In this document: positions 61,968 through 64,000 of the stretch, piece after piece
Numbering within the stretch: position 1 is the first letter of the stretch
How the letters are laid out: each line of letters starts with the position of its first letter
Source: Massilia sp. KIM
Lineage (GTDB): Bacteria; Pseudomonadota; Gammaproteobacteria; Burkholderiales; Burkholderiaceae_D
Direction: 5' to 3'
Assembly: GCF_002007115.1 (NCBI RefSeq)
Contig: NZ_MVAD01000005.1
Span: 6,249-70,248, forward strand
Length of the DNA stretch: 64,000 nt
Program-made: the position numbers and the translations under genes
Notes under the pieces: generated by a model
What the model was told of the DNA's origin: nothing
Databases searched by the model: none
What the model saw: the letters and a program-made list of their open reading frames with translations, nothing else

Positions 61968-63461
61968 TCAGGCGGCGAGGTGGCGCACCTGGCGCGCCGG
62001 CGCGGCCGCCGCCGGCTTGTCGAGCGGCCTGTCCGCGGGCTTGTCGACCTTGCCCGCGTAGTCGGACGCCAGCAGGGATGCGACTGCTTCTCGCGTCATG
62101 CCGCGCAGCTCCAGCCATTCGGCGACCAGTTTCGCCAGGCGGTCGAGGGCGATGCGGTGGGTGGCATCTGTCTTTGTATAGAGCCAGTCCGAGAGCGCCA
62201 TGAAGTTGTCGAAAGGCGCGTCGCCCAGCAGTGCGCGGGTGCTGTTGGCGAAGCGGCCCGAGTTGGCCACCAGGTCCCAGTAGCGCGCGAAGCGCACCAG
62301 GCGCTGCATGGTGGCGAAGTCGATCCTGTTCGTGGCCAGCACCGTGTAGGGCGGGTAAGGGTCGTAGACCATGCCGAAGGGCTCGGTATGGCGGATGATC
62401 GGGGTGCCGCGCAGGCGCTTGAGGATGCCGAACTGGATCTCCTGCGCACCCAGGCTCACCAAGTGGTCGAAGCCGCGCGCGAAGCTGGCCACGTCTTCGC
62501 CCGGCAGGCCGGCGATCAGGTCGACGTGCAGGTGGGCGGTGGAGTGCTCGCACAGCCAGCGGATGTTGTCGGCGGCCTTCTCGTTGTTCTGGCGCCGGCT
62601 CACCAGGGCCTGGACCTCGGGATTGAAGCTCTGGATGCCGATCTCGAACTGCAGGGCGCCGGGCGGGAACTTGGCGATGGTGTCCTTGAGCGCTTCCGGC
62701 AGGTGGTCGGGGACCAGCTCGAAGTGGGCGTAGACCGGATCTTCCGGGTGGGCCTCGATCTTATCGAGGAAGAACTGCATGATCTGCAGGCTGGTCTTGA
62801 CGTTCAGGTTGAAGGTGCGGTCGACGAACTTGAACAGGCGCGCGCCACGGGCGTACAGATTCTCCAGCTCGGCCAGGAAGCCCTCCAGCGGGAAGGGCCA
62901 GGCGGTCTTGTCCAGCGACGAGAGGCAAAACTCGCACTTGAAGGGGCAGCCGCGCGAGGCTTCCACGTACAGGGTGCGGTGGGCGATGTCCTCGTCGCTA
63001 TATAGAGAGTAGGGCAGGGCGATGTCGGCCATCGGCGGCTGGACCCCAGCGTGCACCTTCATCAGCGGCTTGGGACCATGCAGGATCTCGCCGCACAGCT
63101 TGGGGAAGCTCACGTCGCCCCAGCCGGTGATTACGTAGTCGGCCAGCTTCACGATCTGCTGCTCGGCGGTCTCGTAGGACACCTCGGGGCCGCCCAGCAC
63201 GATGGTGATCTCGGGCGCGACCCGCTTGAGCATGGACACCAGCCTGGTGGTCTCTTCCACGTTCCATATATAGACGCCGAAACCGACGATGCGCGGCTGG
63301 TGCGCGAGGATGCGCTCGACCAGGTCGGTGGTCTTGGCGCCGATGACGAACTCCTGGATGCGCGTCTCTGCCTGCAGCTCGCCCATGTTGGCCAGCAGGT
63401 AGCGCAGGCCCAGCGAGGCATGGGTATAGCGGGCGTTGAGGGTGGAGAGAAGGATCGTCAT
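61968..63461 (-). CDS. B12-binding radical SAM protein (DUF4080)
   Basis: The 497-residue protein has a cobalamin-binding Rossmann domain (residues 1-145), then the radical SAM core with C172, C176 and C179 (CPFKCEFC) binding a [4Fe-4S] cluster. A C-terminal DUF4080 region (about 365-480) follows, with a charged Lys/Asp/Ala tail. These enzymes use methylcobalamin and SAM for methylations or rearrangements; the substrate of this group is unknown. It is 54 bases before the Mla-like operon in the same direction and might be co-transcribed. Confidence 0.92.
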   Translation of the reverse strand: MTILLSTLNARYTHASLGLRYLLANMGELQAETRIQEFVIGAKTTDLVERILAHQPRIVGFGVYIWNVEETTRLVSMLKRVAPEITIVLGGPEVSYETAEQQIVKLADYVITGWGDVSFPKLCGEILHGPKPLMKVHAGVQPPMADIALPYSLYSDEDIAHRTLYVEASRGCPFKCEFCLSSLDKTAWPFPLEGFLAELENLYARGARLFKFVDRTFNLNVKTSLQIMQFFLDKIEAHPEDPVYAHFELVPDHLPEALKDTIAKFPPGALQFEIGIQSFNPEVQALVSRRQNNEKAADNIRWLCEHSTAHLHVDLIAGLPGEDVASFARGFDHLVSLGAQEIQFGILKRLRGTPIIRHTEPFGMVYDPYPPYTVLATNRIDFATMQRLVRFARYWDLVANSGRFANSTRALLGDAPFDNFMALSDWLYTKTDATHRIALDRLAKLVAEWLELRGMTREAVASLLASDYAGKVDKPADRPLDKPAAAAPARQVRHLAA

Positions 63462-63611
63462 GGCAGGCGGCGGGTGGGGCAAACCCCGCATTGTACGCGC
63501 CGGGGAGCGCAGGACACATGCCTGGTCCGGCTGGAAGCGGACTTCGAGATGCCCGCGCCATACCCGTCGTGGCCCGACGTTAAAAAATCACGTTTCTCGC
63601 TTGGCGAGGGC

Positions 63612-63640
63612 TTGACGGGGTTTTTAGGAGGCGGCATAAT
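63612..63640 (+). promoter_or_regulatory. rRNA operon promoter
   Basis: TTGACG (63612-63617) and CATAAT (63635-63640) are separated by 17 bases. The start point would fall near 63647, about 250 bases before the 16S gene. The 432-base region between the radical SAM gene and the 16S gene holds no other gene. Confidence 0.7.
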
Positions 63641-63703
63641 CTCGTTCCTCTGCTGCTGACGAACACAACGCTTCGTCGACAACGCAGCAAGACAGAATCC
63701 GAA

Positions 63704-63714
63704 GTTCTTTAACA
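63704..63714 (+). promoter_or_regulatory. boxA-like antitermination site in the rRNA leader
   Basis: GTTCTTTAACA closely matches the boxA of rrn leaders (TGCTCTTTAACA in E. coli), where Nus factors bind to prevent early termination. It is placed about 60 bases downstream of the presumed start of transcription. Confidence 0.65.
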
Positions 63715-63893
63715 ATCAACAGTCGATAAGTGTGGGCGTTTGATGAAGGTGCCAGTGACTTCGGTCATTGATTACTTAAATTATCAAATGTTCACAAAAA
63801 ATACGAACCTTCTCGAAAGAGAAGAATCGTCAGTATTTTGAGTGAGCGACCCGCTAGCAATAGCGGTGGCAGAAATGCCAACAAACAGAGATT

Positions 63894-64000
63894 GAACTGA
63901 AGAGTTTGATCCTGGCTCAGATTGAACGCTGGCGGCATGCTTTACACATGCAAGTCGAACGGCAGCGCGGGGCAACCTGGCGGCGAGTGGCGAACGGGTG
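63894..64000 (+). rRNA. rrs: 16S ribosomal RNA, 5' part
   Basis: AGAGTTTGATCCTGGCTCAG (63901-63920) is the universal 16S 5' primer site, followed by ATTGAACGCTGGCGGCATGC and CTTTACACATGCAAGTCGAA. The 5' end is estimated from E. coli position 8 at base 63901. GGCGGCATGCTTTACACATG is typical of Burkholderiales. The gene runs out of the window, so the rest of the operon is unseen. Confidence 0.97.

Noticed and set aside
63784..63975. Minus-strand frame of 63 codons across the 16S start
   Set aside because: It overlaps the rRNA leader and the 16S gene itself.

Overview
The window looks like chromosomal DNA of a high-GC betaproteobacterium of the Oxalobacteraceae, most like Massilia/Telluria/Duganella. 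The grounds are the gene order around the replication origin (gyrB-dnaN-dnaA with no recF, then rpmH-rnpA-yidD-yidC-mnmE), the 16S rRNA 5' end typical of Burkholderiales, an FG-GAP/DUF4214 secreted protein, an 88-residue IF-1, and many MSHA-type pseudopilin and LysR genes. This placement is inference from content, not from a search.

Layout. 1-9.2 kb: 3' part of nudC, a membrane protein, folE, a transposase-like fragment, a PAP2 phosphatase, an LpxR-type lipid A deacylase, a HAD phosphatase, an FG-GAP/DUF4214 protein and an AraC regulator. 9.3-13.7 kb: an SDR, a LysR regulator and a two-subunit molybdenum hydroxylase. 13.8-18.9 kb: a tightly overlapping MSHA-like operon, mshQ-C-D-O-P, with the mshQ-like gene first. 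19.1-22.5 kb: a helicase with a decayed NERD domain, then leuA preceded by a leucine-rich leader peptide. 23-29.9 kb: small exported or unknown proteins, infA, cspA, an MFS transporter and an isochorismatase-like hydrolase. 29.9-36.9 kb: an accessory stretch with less GC-biased codons (Cys-nucleophile hydrolase, two paralogous LysR genes, pirin, SDR, DUF885 peptidase).

37-47 kb is the origin region. gyrB, dnaN and dnaA run left, and rpmH, rnpA, yidD, yidC and mnmE run right, diverging from 42.41-42.78 kb. A DnaA box overlaps the presumed dnaA promoter and a good sigma70 promoter drives rpmH. 47-54.6 kb holds an orphan immunity-like protein, a divergent LysR/SDR pair, lipoproteins, an Hpt protein, pssA, and an aldo/keto reductase with a CsoR-like regulator. 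54.9-63.5 kb is nearly all minus strand: a PBP5-type carboxypeptidase, a hydrolase, a ferredoxin, a five-gene Mla-like lipid transport operon ending in a VanZ-like gene, and a B12-binding radical SAM protein. The window ends in a 16S rRNA gene with promoter and boxA.

Most notable: (i) a leucine leader peptide directly behind a consensus promoter upstream of leuA, probably translated without a 5' leader; (ii) a family of intergenic inverted-repeat elements at 39.7, 45.4 and 54.7 kb; (iii) a hairpin that hides the ribosome binding site of the transposase-like ORF; (iv) the rearranged MSHA tip module; (v) the VanZ gene translationally coupled to the Mla-like operon; (vi) a CsoR-family protein that has lost most of its sensing ligands. 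I see no CRISPR array, no prophage and no tRNA gene.
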